A stretch of DNA of 64,000 bases, taken from assembly GCA_030374765.1 (NCBI GenBank), contig JARGXX010000138.1, forward strand, positions 1,054,001 to 1,118,000. Reading direction: 5' to 3'. This DNA is from Agarophyton chilense (lineage: Eukaryota; Rhodophyta; Florideophyceae; Gracilariales; Gracilariaceae). The stretch's first letter is position 1. Every line of letters starts with the position of its first letter. The position numbers and the translations under genes are program-made. Shown one piece after another: positions 1 through 10,984 of this stretch. The notes beneath the pieces were generated by a model. The model saw only the letters and a program-made list of their open reading frames with translations. It did no database searches and was not told the DNA's origin.

Positions 1-18
1 GGTGGTCGTTGCACGGCG

Positions 19-921
19 TTGATCGTGATTTTAACCAGGAAGTACAGAGTCTCCGTGGTGTATAAGATGCTAAGGTCCGGTGTTAGACTGGCAAGCGCCG
101 CCGCCGCTTGTAGAAAGGAGACATTGCTAAATACTGTCTCAGCTACCAAAACTGGCGATTTCGAAGCAATTGGTAGGCTCCTCGTTATAGCATTGTCCGT
201 AGTCCTTGGCTTTATTTCCATCTTTCAAGTCGTCGTCGGTGATGCCAAAGTCTCAAAATCCAATAGATTGGGCAAGTCCATACCACCACTAAACTATAAA
301 GCAGGTCTCCGTTTGATTGGCAACGTGCTGGCATTTGGGAAGAACCTCTTGGACTTGGTATAGGAAGGATATGTCAAGAAGAGGGAGGGTTTCACTGTGC
401 GGCTGTTGACAACGTGACTCAAGTTCCTCATCGTCCCAGAGACATTTGAGGCTTTCTTCAAAGCTTCGGAAACAGATATGTTCTGTTCCACAACTGGACG
501 AGAGCGACCCATACAAGTTTAGCATCCCAGTATTTGGGAAAGATGTTGTTAACGATACCACCCTCGAAAGCCGTCTGCAACATTTTCGCATCCTGTCGAT
601 AACCCTAAGGGTGAAAATGTGAGGAATATACGTCCCACTTTTGATCAAAGAAGTTGAAATATTTTTCGCTGATTGGGGTGATTAAGGGGAGGTTGTTCTT
701 TTTTCCGAGTTAAGCAACCTTATCATTTTCACTAGTTCCTGCTGAATTATGGGTCGCGAAACCCAAGAGAATCCCGTCGGAGAGGGTATCACATCTTATT
801 CATGACCTAGACCAAGGCATGGGACCAATTTCAGTGCTCGCAAACTGGTTACCCACAAAAGCTCAGAGAGCGCGTGATCGTGCACGTAAGAAGATGGGCG
901 AGTTGTTCGAACTGATCATCT
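19..921 (+). pseudogene. CYP51: CYP51-like sterol 14-alpha-demethylase, N-terminal remnant
   Basis: In three pieces this reads as the N-terminal part of a microsomal P450 of the CYP51 family, which removes the 14-alpha methyl group of sterols. A hydrophobic anchor (about 172-234) is followed by the proline/membrane hinge motif LRLIGNVLAFGKNLLDL (about 310-360), then LIVPETFEAFFKASETD. After a frameshift come DESDPYKFSIPVFGKDVV (about 497-550), then FFADWGD and GEVVLFSELSNLIIF (about 655-725). After another frameshift comes GPISVLANWLPTKAQRARD, ending KKMGELFELII with a stop at 919-921. These match the B-C region, the ExFFxxWG segment and the pre-I-helix segment of CYP51. In-frame stops lie at 361-363, about 415-417, near 670 and near 740. 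The I-helix (AGQHTS), ExxR and heme-cysteine regions were not found downstream. It is a truncated, non-functional copy; the family call rests on several collinear motifs. Confidence 0.8.
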
Positions 922-1424
922 GAGCTCGCCATACGGGCCAAGGCCTATCAAATACTGAGTATACCGAATAAAACAGTCCATAAGAAGATAATACAGGGCT
1001 ACGTGCCAGGTGTTATATGTAAAACCAGTCTCTATAAAAAAACAGAAACTTGGTAAGTAGAAATGAAACGACAGGGGAAGAACCCGGTTCGTGACGGTTG
1101 TATAGTTCTTAACGCAGACATTAAAAACAAGTGATCGTCGCTGGAGACTCTTCCAAGTAATGTACTTTGCATCGAGCCCGAAATGCGTCATCTAATGTTT
1201 CACTGCGTAGCAGACCTTGCAAGCAACTGAGGAGTATAAACCAGACATGCAAAAGGCTTAGGTTGTTCCAAAGTACTACAACTTCATTGTTGAAGTTTGG
1301 AGCGCTATTCCAAAAGTAAGAAGAGAAAACGCAACATCGGAGGTGAGCAGAAAGTTCGTGTTCAACAACAATAAGTGACAGGAGCTTAGCATACATATCC
1401 AACGCTTCGCCAGCAAGGTCAGAG
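922..1424. other. No gene recognised
   Basis: This spacer separates the CYP51 remnant from the TAP42-like gene. A 93-codon minus-strand open frame (1121-1402, extending open into the 3' end of the next gene) is hydrophobic and cysteine-containing, but I recognise no family in it. I cannot tell whether it is an exon or chance. Confidence 0.4.
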
Positions 1425-2489
1425 CTACCAAATACTGTTACCAGAGCCCTTGTTGAGCTTGTCTTTCCAGTAATCCCATTTGCTTGCCTCGATAGTTTGG
1501 CGATTCACTGCCTCATCGCCATCACTTTGTTCTTCCTCTTTCCGTCGTTTTGCAGCGATATATTTCTTTCTCTTCTCAGTTGAAGCTGTTGTCAATATTT
1601 GAGCCTCATTCTCACCCCACTGCTCATTACTATACTTGGGAAGGGAGTGGCTTGGTCTGAACACCTTATCTCTCTCTTTTTCTATTTGGTTAACGAATCG
1701 AAAAATGCTTGGCATATATGGGAGGACAGAAGTTGACGCTCTCTCACGTGCTTGATCTGCTTTGACTCTCGGATCGACACCCTTCGCAGTCGGTCGTTCG
1801 ACAAAGCGCAAAATGGCGATTTCTTTCTGCAAGGAAGAAAACAGATCCAGCGCACGGCGCACAGCAGACTGACGCACAAGCAGGGAGGCTCGATGTAGAT
1901 CAGTGTCGCCTTGATTGGTGATGGAACACTTCTCAAGATAATCCATAAGAAGACTCAACCTGTTCTCCGCGGTGTTCACCGTTTTGAAGGTCGAAATCTT
2001 CTCCTCGCGCTCCCTAGTAGGTGATTGCACAATCTCCGGTGAATTGAGCGGTACCCCCTCCTTTTGCGTCTCTGTGTGCAATGCATACGAATCATTGTCG
2101 GAGAAAATCGTTTGAAGTTTTGCATCGCACTGCACGCGTTTGTCAAGTCGCTGTACAGCTGGACCCTGCCACGCATGCAGAGCCATGGCGTGCAAGTACG
2201 AAACCAGGAGGCACTTGATGCAAGAGGTGGGCACCTCATCAAAAGTCTCATTGCGTGAGAACAAACTAGTGATTCGCTGCGCATCCAAGAAGATCTGCAG
2301 CCTCTCGATAGCGGCGTCATCCACCTGTGGGCTTTCGGGCTCGGGTCGCGTGAAGCGCGAGCACGTCGGCAGCGCGACATCGGCGAGGAACGTTTGTGCC
2401 CGCCGTGGATTCTCAGCAGTGATGATGGCAGTGACTGAGCGTGCGGAGAGTGAAGGACAATGCCCTTCAAGGGGGTTTCTTCCCAGGAC
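1425..2489 (-). CDS. TAP42/IGBP1-like PP2A-associated protein
   Basis: The product resembles the TAP42/alpha4 family, cytosolic proteins that bind the catalytic subunits of PP2A-type phosphatases and act in TOR signalling. Family landmarks appear in order: an N-terminal helical part with LFSRNETFDEVPTSCIKCLL (the FSxNExxxDIxTxxLKYLL motif), a helical middle with RASLLVRQSAVRRALDLF and QKEIAILRF, and the segment before the conserved proline motif with RPSHSLPK. A charged lysine/glutamate stretch leads to the C-terminal signature ASKWDYWKDKLNKGSGNSIW, equivalent to the family's WDDWKDxxPRGxGN. The frame is open from an upstream stop (2490-2492) to 1425 without a frameshift. No in-frame ATG lies at the 5' end: the first usable codon is GTG at 2324, and family similarity starts upstream of it. 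A short first exon is therefore likely; a pyrimidine-rich stretch ending CGCTCAG just inside 2460 could be an acceptor. Length fits the family. Confidence 0.8.
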   Translation of the reverse strand, partial: VLGRNPLEGHCPSLSARSVTAIITAENPRRAQTFLADVALPTCSRFTRPEPESPQVDDAAIERLQIFLDAQRITSLFSRNETFDEVPTSCIKCLLVSYLHAMALHAWQGPAVQRLDKRVQCDAKLQTIFSDNDSYALHTETQKEGVPLNSPEIVQSPTREREEKISTFKTVNTAENRLSLLMDYLEKCSITNQGDTDLHRASLLVRQSAVRRALDLFSSLQKEIAILRFVERPTAKGVDPRVKADQARERASTSVLPYMPSIFRFVNQIEKERDKVFRPSHSLPKYSNEQWGENEAQILTTASTEKRKKYIAAKRRKEEEQSDGDEAVNRQTIEASKWDYWKDKLNKGSGNSIW

Positions 2490-2492
2490 TTA

Positions 2493-3428
2493 GAGATTTT
2501 GCTCGCGTGAGGACTGGCTTGGTCTTTGACAAGCTATACCTCTATTGCGTGCCGATGGCCGGTTAGAACCGGAGGTGCACACTGGTGGAACACTTGGACT
2601 GCACGGATGCCGACGCTCGAGTGCGAGGCGTGCCACACGTGGCCCGGATTCTACCTAATGGTTAGTATTATTTAGTAATTTTCAGTATTTATTTAGCTAA
2701 GCTATCGCTATTTAGTGTCTATTTTTTGGGCGCGCGCTCACTGTCAGGGGCCGCGCGCCACACTACTTAGGTGGTTGAGCACTGATCCCCAGTAAACACC
2801 CTCTTCGGAGATCAAAAAGGGGAAAGTCTTTGCTCTGAACTTTTCGCCTTCGGCGTGTCTTAACTGCATACTGCGTGAGCGCCCGTTGCACGTTAGTTCA
2901 TCCATCCCTCTGTCGACCAGAGTGCTACCACCACCGTGGGTTCATATTTAATCGACGACACTCGTCGTAGTTTCGCCCCTGTATAGTGTTTCGCCCCCGT
3001 TTTCCTCTTGTTCTTCTTTTTGGGTCTCGTGAGTGGCCGCCCCACTCACCCCGCTCGTACACATCATACGAGTGTTTCCTCGCTCCTTTGCCGACAATCG
3101 CCGTGAGACCGCTCCGCCTAGGATTGGTCACACTTCGGACTGTGCCGTGCTCACCTAAACACTCTAGGTATATCCCGCCGGATTAACCTCGGTCTTACAC
3201 CCGACTCCATCGTGCCTTTCCAGAGTGGGTCTGTTTCTGTGCTCCGCTGGGACGCGTCTCCACCGCCTGAGGGGTGTCTCTCAAGAGAGGAAGATCCCGA
3301 ACATCTTCGTGGTGTCTCCGCTCCAAGCGTTGTCCTACAGATGGACCTACCTTCGTGTTACCAATTAGGAATTCTCACCTGTTGGTCGGATTGCTCGCTC
3401 TAGAGTAGATCCTATTCGCCAGATTGGT
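2493..3428. other. Intergenic region, possibly LTR-derived
   Basis: An AT-rich block (about 2650-2730) is followed by GC-richer sequence. The chromovirus on the minus strand should end with its 3' LTR around here, but I could not match a second LTR copy inside the window. The string TTCGCCCCTGTAT near 2974 recurs in the solo LTR near 50484, too short to assign. A 63-codon frame at 3212-3403 may be a frameshifted 5' piece of the next ORF. Confidence 0.35.
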
Positions 3429-4526
3429 GTGGAGGAGATTTTCTTCGGTACGGAATACACCGTTTTCCAGATGGAGACTTACCTGCAAGTGTCGCTATCT
3501 CATCCGAGAAAGGATGATCAATGTTGGGAAGTTTGGGACTTCGAAAAGCTAGCCATCCCCAGTAAGGCGAATCTGGTATTACCAGGCGAGGAACGCACTC
3601 GTAGATCCTCTTAGCCCTTACCCAATGAAATGGAGACTCCGGGAGGTAATACCCACATCCTCATGACCGCTACATCTGCTGGTTCCGCTGGTCTGTCTTA
3701 TATCCGTGTTTCCCGTTCGGTTCCTGCTCCTCCTGCTGGGCTTGCACAATCTCTCATGGAGGTACCTCCCACCGCTGGCGGTTGTGAGCCGGTTGCGGCT
3801 TATGCCATTAGTGGTGCGCTTGTGAGGATCCAGCGCATGTGCGTCTCTCGTCTCAACCGTCCCTGTTCGCGCTCTCTCCGGGTAGCTCTCGCGTTTCTGG
3901 AGCGGCTAATTTCTCGTCACGCGGAATATATCGCCGCTATCAACCAGATGGTTTCCTTCCGTAGTCGGTTTCAGGTCGGGATGCATCAGGCGGTCACGTA
4001 TAACGTCGTGGAGCTCAGCACCATTATAGAGAAAGCAGACACTTCGAGCGATCCGCTCATGGGCACCATTTGTGGTCTTTTGTTGGCTTCCGCCAGCAAT
4101 TGCCCTTTTTGTAACGTGCTGATGCCCATACCAGGCTCTTCGTCTTCCCCTACTCATCATTTTCCTTCTACTACATGTTCAGGTCTGCTGCCGTTGCGTC
4201 CGACTCCTCAGGCCTCTGCTCCTTATTGGTCTAGTGCGAGCTCACAGTCCCACACTCCGAACCTTGCTGGAACTGGTTCCGGGCCATCTGCGGAACCTTC
4301 TACCATGCATGGTAAGGACCGCTTCGAGGAGGGATCTTTGTACGTTTCTTACCTAGTGCGGTTTTCAATGAACTTTTTATCTCTTCTTCACTATACATTT
4401 TCTTTTCCTTTGAACCGAGTAATCGCCCAGCCAGTGTCTCTGCTCCTCGTTCTTAGCGAACTGTATCAGTGTAGGTCTTTATCCATCAGTCGGTGGGAGT
4501 TCGTTGGGCCTGCCCCAGTACCGTAA
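3429..4526 (+). pseudogene. Unrecognised ORF with one internal stop
   Basis: A single reading frame runs from 3429 to 4526 with one TAG at 3612-3614; the longest uninterrupted part (3630-4526) is 298 codons. The N-terminal part is acidic and aromatic (VEEIFFGTEYTVF, CWEVWDFEKL). The middle is helical and arginine-rich (SLRVALAFLERLISRHAEY) with a CPFC pair, and the end is serine/proline-rich. I recognise no domain. It lies antisense to, and overlaps by 48 bases, the chromodomain end of the minus-strand gypsy element. It may be the gag-like ORF of another element or a host gene remnant. No functional claim is made. Confidence 0.4.
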
Positions 4527-4754
4527 TCGAAATTGGGGTGGTATATGGTGAAGAGGTTCCAATGTGTCATCTCCAGGGCCACAGCCATACCACCGTACGT
4601 AATAAAGAAGACCTGTTGGTATTCGTTTGTGACCTACAATGGTGTCGATCGAGCATTTAGAGGCCGGGACTTCAGGGCTCCCGTCTAATTGAGGTGCGAA
4701 GTCCTGTTCTTGGGCTTCATTTGTTGACATCGACTCCGGTTCTGGGGATTTCAT
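4479..4754 (-). pseudogene. Chromodomain at integrase C-terminus
   Basis: The 91-codon frame contains a chromodomain at residues 35-82: IDTIVGHKRIPTGLLYYVRW, then GDDTLEPLHHI and a terminal FRLRYWGRP. The pattern YxVxWxGxxxxDxTxEPxxxI is the chromodomain core, with two of the three aromatic-cage positions visible. In chromoviruses it tethers the pre-integration complex to modified histone H3. It is preceded by an acidic, serine-rich linker. The frame ends at 4479, so this is the C-terminus of pol. Confidence 0.85.
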
Positions 4755-5469
4755 CCCAACGGTTGGGTACCCTGTAACTTCACGTATACCTTGCGATATT
4801 TCGTGTATTGTAGAGGGGACTGAGGTAGTTCAAGTTGCTCCAGTCGCTGATCCAGATGGTGGTTCAGGTTCAGATTGGGTGCCCTCCAGGCCGTCCCGGG
4901 GGCCACTAGGCACCATAATATCACGTTCACTATGGTCTATTGAGACTCTGTCTATCGATACGGTGTTTTCGGGTCCACCCATTTGAACCGTAATGGTTTG
5001 CTCATTCGCTGAAATTTCCTCATATGGTCCTGTAGCCTTGGTAAGTAGCTTCTAGTTGATGTCAGCGTCAATAAGAATATCGTATTATTCCTCGGATGTT
5101 GTCGGTCGCGACTCACTGGGAGGGATATCAATGAAGACATAGTCCTTCGCTTCCACCTTGGTAGCCCTTCTCACCCCTTGGTCGTAGCAAGCTTAATACT
5201 GTCTTTGGGCTACTGTCAATTTGGCAGTGGCTTCCTTTCAGGTGGTCCTGAGCTTGTTGAGTAAATTCATCTTAATTGGAGCAAATGTAGGTGTACCAGC
5301 TGCTCGGTAGTTCTCGTGTCTTGGTTGAAGGACAATACCATGAGGTGTACATGAGAGGACTAGGTCCAAGGAAGTAGTCTGCGTAGATCGGTGTACCTGA
5401 AGGTTGTAGGCACATATTAGGGATTGTACATAATCAGCCCACCCAATTTGGTGTTCTTTGACATTGTGT

Positions 5470-6060
5470 CGTATTCTTGCCGCGACGTTTCAGTTGAAGC
5501 GTTTAAATTGGGCGTTCTTCTGTGGATGGTACGCCGTGGTGAAGTAATGTTGCAACCCAAGCATGGTATAAACTGCTTCACAAAACTTAGATGCTAAGGT
5601 CGAACCATTGCCGGGTAGTAGGTACATTTGGAAACCGTACGGGTATACTCAATTATTCCGGAAGGCCCTGGCCAAGACCGTTGAGGTTGTACTCTTCAGA
5701 GGTATGGCCCTTGTGAGTTTGGAAAACCGATCGGTGATGTCCACCACGAATCGGAAACCGTCTGAGGTTTTTTTGAGTGGGCCCAAAATGCCGAGAGCTA
5801 CAAATTTCGAAGACCCAGCTGCAGTGAAAAGCTTCAGGTACTTCCTGTGCTTTCATAAACCACCTCGGGTCTTTATACACGAAGCGCAGCAAGCCACATA
5901 GATGAAAACGTCGTGGGCCATGTGGGGCCAGCAGAAAAATTTCCCCATGGTAAAGTATAACTGTGTGGCTCCTGAGTGACCTGCCATTCTGGGGTAAGGC
6001 CTCTGATAGAATACCTTCGGGCGTGGACACTCTGGAAACACCTTCTGAAGTGCTCCGACG
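5470..6060 (-). pseudogene. Ty3/gypsy integrase (HHCC and DDE core)
   Basis: The zinc-binding HHCC domain appears as PRMAGHSGATQLYF, then FFCWPHMAHDVFIYVACCAS (5870-6010). The core follows with FRFVVDITDRFSKLTRAIPL, carrying the first catalytic aspartate. The second motif reads LLPGNGS: the codon at 5610-5612 is GGC where the family has aspartate. The glutamate motif reads YHPQKNAQFKRFN, with lysine at 5502-5504 in place of the catalytic glutamate. In-frame stops interrupt the core. The joining function in cDNA integration is therefore lost. Confidence 0.85.
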
Positions 6061-6359
6061 AGGTAGAACGACGCACTTTGTATCCTTCATGGTTCACGTC
6101 GAACTGCGATATTTTGATGCCAATTTAGTTTTTCAATGTCTTGCAGTAGGGATCCGTATTTTGCGATCGAAAGAATTCCTCTCGGTATATGGGAGTGTGC
6201 TCTCTTTCATCGATGCCTCCTACAATTTCATATGGTTCCTCCCTTCATCCTTCTTCATCATCCCATTGTCCATTTTGTTCGTCCTTACCATATGGGTTAG
6301 GCCACCTGAATCGTAAAGCATGGTATATCATGTTCTACCGATCCTGTGTCCTGCCAATC

Positions 6360-6500
6360 TGTATTTAAACTGGACATTGCATCAGCGATGTTATGTTTTG
6401 TACCAAGACGGTATTGAACGTCGTATTCAAACTCCAAGAGTCGGAGTGTCCATCAAGCTAGCCGTCCGGAGGCAAAAGTCAGACCTAATGTCCACCGGAG
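6360..6500 (-). pseudogene. RNase H C-terminal fragment of the chromovirus
   Basis: From 6500 leftwards the minus strand reads LRWTLGLTFASGRLA, a stop, WTLRLLEFEYDVQYRLG, then HNIADAMSSLN. This is the end of the Ty3 RNase H domain (LxWxLxL…GRLARWxLxLxEFxxxVxYRPG…NxxADALSRL). Its first residues are those expected directly after TDHEA, the last residues of the piece ending near 18620. Confidence 0.85.
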
Positions 6501-7411
6501 GTAATTTCTGTTAATTTATTTTTAGAGTGCCAGCTAGTTTTGGCTTTCGATTCTACATCAAAATCCTGCACATTATGAATGGGAAACGAATACAAAAGCC
6601 CCTGCTAGTTTACGGCCTCTGTTTGGATGCCAAACGCTAGATGTGAATGACAAAAGCCTGGCTAAAACACCCTTACACTAACCCATATCACAATTATACC
6701 TCTCAAAACCACCATCCACAATACGACCTGGTCTTGCCCACCTTCCCCTTGCACCCCTCATCCTCCTCTCCACTCCCCGCAATTTTCGCTACAAACCCTC
6801 CTTCCTCCTTTTCCTCTTCCCCATCGATCCCCCTACTCCCAGCTTCAAAAACAGTTCCACCTACCTTTCGTTAGTGTCATGCATGGATACAGTTCGGCTC
6901 CCCATTTGCTCAAAATGCCGTCAGACAATCATGAGGGGATGGGTGCCGTCGTTCGCGGGTTGGTATGGTGAGCCTCATTTCGAGAACTGCCGTCGGAGGT
7001 AGGTCACGAATGACGAGGATACTTTATTCTGGACGACGAAAAGAAACATGTAGAGTAAGTAAACCAGGTTACAGAGCGGTTTATGCCTGAGGAGGAACTA
7101 AATTAAACGAAAGCTTGGCTTTGAAAGCAGACCAGCTCTACGCGGGAGGAGATCAGAGGGGAAATCATCATTACGCAGGGCGTGTTGGGTGGTGAATGGA
7201 TTACCAACGCAACATAGATATGATCCCTATGCACAGCATGGGCGAAAGTTATAGCGCACCATCGGGTAGGATTGGTAAGAAAGAGTTCTAGAATACTCTC
7301 CTCTACTCGAAAGCTCGGTGGCAGCCTGATACGACTCGGCGGGGCAAATTGTAATAAGCGAGCAAGGGTACGGATCAAAGTGATGTTTTTGGTTAGAGAC
7401 AACTTCTTCTG

Positions 7412-8884
7412 TCACTGACGTCTCGATCGGACGCTCCTTCCTCTGTTTCCATCTTTCTCAGCAGAAGTTGTGCGGGCGGTATGCGCCGTGGAAAAATCAC
7501 TGTTTAACCTTTCTATATGAAGCAACCTTCTCCAAAAGTCCGCAATCCAAGCTCCTCTTCTCGAGATTCTCTCTTGATTCGCTCTCATGCTGCCACGGAC
7601 AGCAGCCAAAGCACTTGCACACACATCTTCGAGCATGGTCGTATGATTCCTCGCCCTCAGTCTGGCTTCTTTGCGAGCTTCCTCGGCGATGCGCTGTTCT
7701 CTTTTAACCGCTTCGGCAATGCCCCGCAAATGGGCTTCTCTCTCCTTCGATATTTCCTTCTGAAGCCCGTCGGCTCGCTTCATAACGTCGTCAAGCTTGG
7801 CGCTCATTAACCGACTCGTCTCAAGCTTCGCATTTAGTCGCGCAATCTCACTCTCCTGAGCTCTCTCGACAACCTTTGACGTACGCAGTTTTTCTTCCAG
7901 AGATTTCTGGGACCGCTCCAGACTTTCCATATGTTCGGAAAAGTTCTTGAGTTCTTGATTCATGACAGATAGCTCCTCCTCTCTCAATTGCAAATTTTCT
8001 CCGAGTGCTTGATCAGTCTTTCCATCTCCTCGAGAACTTTTGTTTCGTCTTGGGCGTTCTTTTCTTCTCTGAAGCAAGTACATGAACCTCTTTCAGCAAG
8101 AGGTCCATTTCGTACGGAAGGCTACCGCATTCTGCGTTTGAGTAGTTTTGTTTGAGCGTCACTGAGCTGCTTTTTTAGGATATCCAGTTGATTTACAAGG
8201 TTTCCAACGGACGTTGAGGATTGCCTCTCAGTGCGCATGAGAACGAACGTGATCTGTAAGGACAGCAGATCATTGTGAGTTTGAAGAACGAGTGTTCGGG
8301 TCGTTTCAGACCTTGAATCGCTCACAGACATTCCGCTTCAGATTGGTGTCGCACATGCGTGGGTTGCCGGGTGGCTTTGGAATGGTACCGTTCACCGTCT
8401 CATCTGCCGGTTCAGAGTCACCATCATCTTCATCAGTCGCGCTAAGCGACGAAGTACCTTCTGCTGGGATAGGGGCCGTGCTTATCTTGCATTGCGCGTG
8501 GGGCACCTGTGCTTGATGCATGCGATTCAGAGATATCCGTTATACGTTTGTGTGGTTTGCGGCGTAGTCAAACTCATCTCCAATATGGTCCTTTTGAATC
8601 CTTCCCTGGTAGTCCATCACGACAAAATCCGGTAGCAGGCTCATTATACTTTCGGCATCGCTGCCTATGTAGCTAGCGTTTGTGTCTACGCTCTGTTGAC
8701 TGAGCCGTGAGAGGATCCCGAGTTGTTCAGAAGCCGAGAGGGATGGCTGGCCGTGGATATCTGGCTGGCTGCTGCTTCCCAAGGAAGGGCCTTCCGTGCC
8801 TTCTATGGCATTAACATCATGCCAAGCATCTATGAGCCCATTCACGCTTTTGACAATATCAGTACATGTCATGCAAACAGTCAA
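7412..8884 (-). pseudogene. Frameshifted coiled-coil protein gene
   Basis: Minus-strand frames join into a long coiled coil. 8884-8540 and 8521-8306 are the same frame separated by one TAA and end in acidic text. A +1 shift then gives 8331-8122 (NQLDILKKQLSDAQTKLL), and further single-base shifts lead to 8083-7412. That last piece has heptad-rich text such as LERSQKSLEEKLRTSKVVER and EARLRARNHTTMLEDV. The sequence near 8000-8100 is a plausible coil in three successive frames, which indicates at least two indels. A possible intron acceptor (TTTTAG) lies just upstream of 8884. I recognise no family. Multi-exon gene decay is favoured over an intact gene. Confidence 0.5.
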
Positions 8885-8889
8885 AATCT

Positions 8890-9540
8890 AAAACGCACGA
8901 CTCAATAGTACACTAGGATGCTGAGCTTCGCCTGTACGACATTTACGTCAAGCTGAAGGAAGGTGAGGGTGGAAAGGACCAGTTCCAGCGAACTCTCAAA
9001 GAGCTTTACACGAAGCCGCCGAAACTTACATAGTCCGAATGCTGCTTGTGATCTTCATCGAGTTGGTCGACATCACCACCCTCAATAAAATCATCGTCGT
9101 AGTCGTAGTCGTCAACGACAGGGCCCGTGCGGGCGTGCGGCTGGGCGGCCTGCAACGAAGCCTGGTCGTCTTCGTCCTCTCTGACAGACGGCGCGGCAGA
9201 GGTCTGCTAGCACAGACGCAAAGCTTCACGGATGTTACTGGTTGCCGCCCAGTCGATTCAGACAAATTCGCACGCCGCGTTGCATTTGGTTCTGCGTGCC
9301 TGTGGCGGTGGTGGCTAATAGAGAGTGTGCGCTTGCGCTTCGGCGGCGTTTCGGTTGGCACAGCGCGACGCCGCAGCCGTACAAAGCATGAAACCCCACC
9401 AAAAGAGAACGCTTACATATCTTCCCTTGATCTGTATGGAGATTCAATTTGGAGAGGATATCGGGTTCTTGCGGCTCTCGCGAGTCAATGAAGCTGGCTT
9501 GGTGCAAAGCGCCTTCACATACAACTGATATTGTTCCGTC
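8890..9540 (-). other. Acidic coding-like segments with possible introns
   Basis: A minus-strand frame encodes an acidic stretch (VVDDYDYDDDFIEGGDVD, about 9050-9110) directly followed by a strong donor-like GTAAGT. A further segment near 9500 reads TEQYQLYVKAL and ends before another GTAAGC. These may be exons of the same decayed minus-strand gene as the coiled coil. The acidic FI-containing stretch is only superficially like ubinuclein/HPC2 proteins, and I do not assign it. Confidence 0.3.
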
Positions 9541-9770
9541 ATCACTCTTTCTGCTTCGGATAAGCCTTTTCCATTTCCTTTCTGACAGGGTGTTGAATCC
9601 ACTACCGAATTAAAAATGAAAGTGACTCATTCGAATGGAAAGACAGTATGGATTCCAAATAAACATTCCTAGTATACAGTGGACACATCTAGTAGGAATA
9701 CGTTAACATCTTCTTGGATATCCTCCGGCGCTATCGCAATATATTATACATTCTTCCGTTCGTTATATGG

Positions 9771-10160
9771 TTAAAACCGAGCCTTTTTCCAAGTTGGAAG
9801 GGTTCTACCAAAACTCTCCACCCACTCCTTCTTGTAGCCCGCACACACTTTCGGAGGATTGAGAGAAAATACGGCAGCAGATTTTACCAAAAAGTCGTTG
9901 ATAGGAAGCGGACCCAGTAAGCCGGGCACGTTGTGTTTAGGTTCCCGGATAAGCTCGGGGTCAAGAGATTCCCCTGATCTAGTTTGCGAAAGCTTGGGTC
10001 CGCAACCAACAGACTCCAGACACGTCTTAAAGACATGAATGGTTTCCAACGCTGGCGGCAACCCCAGGAGCACCCGTCGCACTGTAGCCGAAAAAACCTC
10101 ATTTGTTTCAACCTCCACAGAAACTCTTTCCTTCTGAGGGAAATCCATAGGATCATTCAA
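9771..10160 (-). CDS. Hypothetical ORF (129 codons)
   Basis: An open minus-strand frame whose text (TVRRVLLGLPPALETIHVFK; REPKHNVPGLLGPLPINDF) looks protein-like but matches no family I know. It is bounded by stops and lies among other fragmentary minus-strand frames, so it may be one exon or piece of a broken gene. Confidence 0.3.
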   Translation of the reverse strand: MNDPMDFPQKERVSVEVETNEVFSATVRRVLLGLPPALETIHVFKTCLESVGCGPKLSQTRSGESLDPELIREPKHNVPGLLGPLPINDFLVKSAAVFSLNPPKVCAGYKKEWVESFGRTLPTWKKARF

Positions 10161-10233
10161 ACTTCACCGGAACAGACACATTTCATTCATTGAAAAGAGC
10201 TGCATTTCAAGTAAAGATATTAGATAGTGAACT

Positions 10234-10860
10234 TCACCGTCTCTCTTGGAGAAAGGCCTTCCATTTGAAGAACATGAGACTGTGTGGACATATGCCTTTG
10301 TCGACGGATGCTGTGTGGACATATGCCTTTGTCGACGGATGCTGTGTGGACCTCTTAGAACCCCTCTGACTCGTACAGGAAGTCTTCTGATCTTCCTCTC
10401 GAGCTCCGTGTGAAGAGCTTTGTGAAAGAGAGTTCTCACTCACGGTCGACGATATTCCCCAGTGTGAATTACGATCCGCTGATTAAACATAGCACGCACT
10501 GACACGATCAACGGCAACGGAGTGTGCCAACTTCAAGGCATCCATCTCAGGAGTACGATCCCCAACTGTAGCTTCTTGGTCCCGCTTTTCACTGGCGCCC
10601 TCAGAGATGAGCTCATGCAAGGAACGCAACGTTGTGGGCGAGTATGCCTTCTGCTCGGGGGTTTGGGCCTTCCGTTCTTCGTCGTCATCTGATTCTGATA
10701 GATACCACTCCGATTCTTTGCGAAGCAGAGATGGGTCCTTCACTTCGCCCTTAACCCGAAGCCTGGAGAACCTCTTAAGTTTCTTCCGAGGAATGTACAA
10801 TGGTTGACGGTTTTCCATATGGTCTTTTTGTCTGTTCCACTCTGACCAGTTTACAAGAAA
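10234..10860 (-). pseudogene. Hypothetical minus-strand ORF broken by a stop and a 31-bp duplication
   Basis: A frame open from upstream of 10818 (NWSEWNRQKDHMENRQ) continues through a basic segment (YIPRKKLKRFSRLRVKG) and an acidic one (SESDDDEERK) to a TAA at 10483. The same frame then stays open to 10234. A tandem 31-bp duplication inside it (10281-10342) breaks the frame by one base. No family is recognised. Confidence 0.35.
10281..10351. repeat. 31-bp tandem duplication
   Basis: Two perfect 31-bp units (10281-10311, 10312-10342) are followed by 9 bases of a third. Each unit contains GTCGACGG. The unit length is not a multiple of three, so it disrupts the minus-strand frame that crosses it. 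Confidence 0.9.
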
Positions 10861-10984
10861 CCTTTCACATCATCATCTTTATACGTTTTCAAGAGACGAA
10901 ACTTCCATTGTGAATTATATAGTTTCGAAAATCTTCTTATCTTGCTGACGCCCTGAGAAGTGTACAGTCGCACACGACGGCGTT

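Larger units (their letters stand above)
4479..6500 (-). mobile_element. Ty3/gypsy chromovirus, 3' part (RNase H tail-INT-chromodomain)
   Basis: Reading right to left, this holds the end of RNase H, a complete but broken integrase and a chromodomain, the order diagnostic of Ty3/gypsy chromoviruses. It begins abruptly at 6500 inside RNase H, exactly where the piece ending near 18620 stops. The two are probably halves of one element separated by about 12.1 kb. Several stops and frameshifts, plus altered integrase active-site residues, show it is inactive. Confidence 0.85.

Noticed and set aside
2650-3700. 3' LTR of the chromovirus matching the 916-bp solo LTR
   Set aside because: Only TTCGCCCCTGTAT is shared; no extended alignment could be seen.
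9050-9110. Ubinuclein/HPC2-like acidic FI motif
   Set aside because: An Asp/Tyr-rich low-complexity run with one FI pair is not enough; no flanking HUN-domain text.
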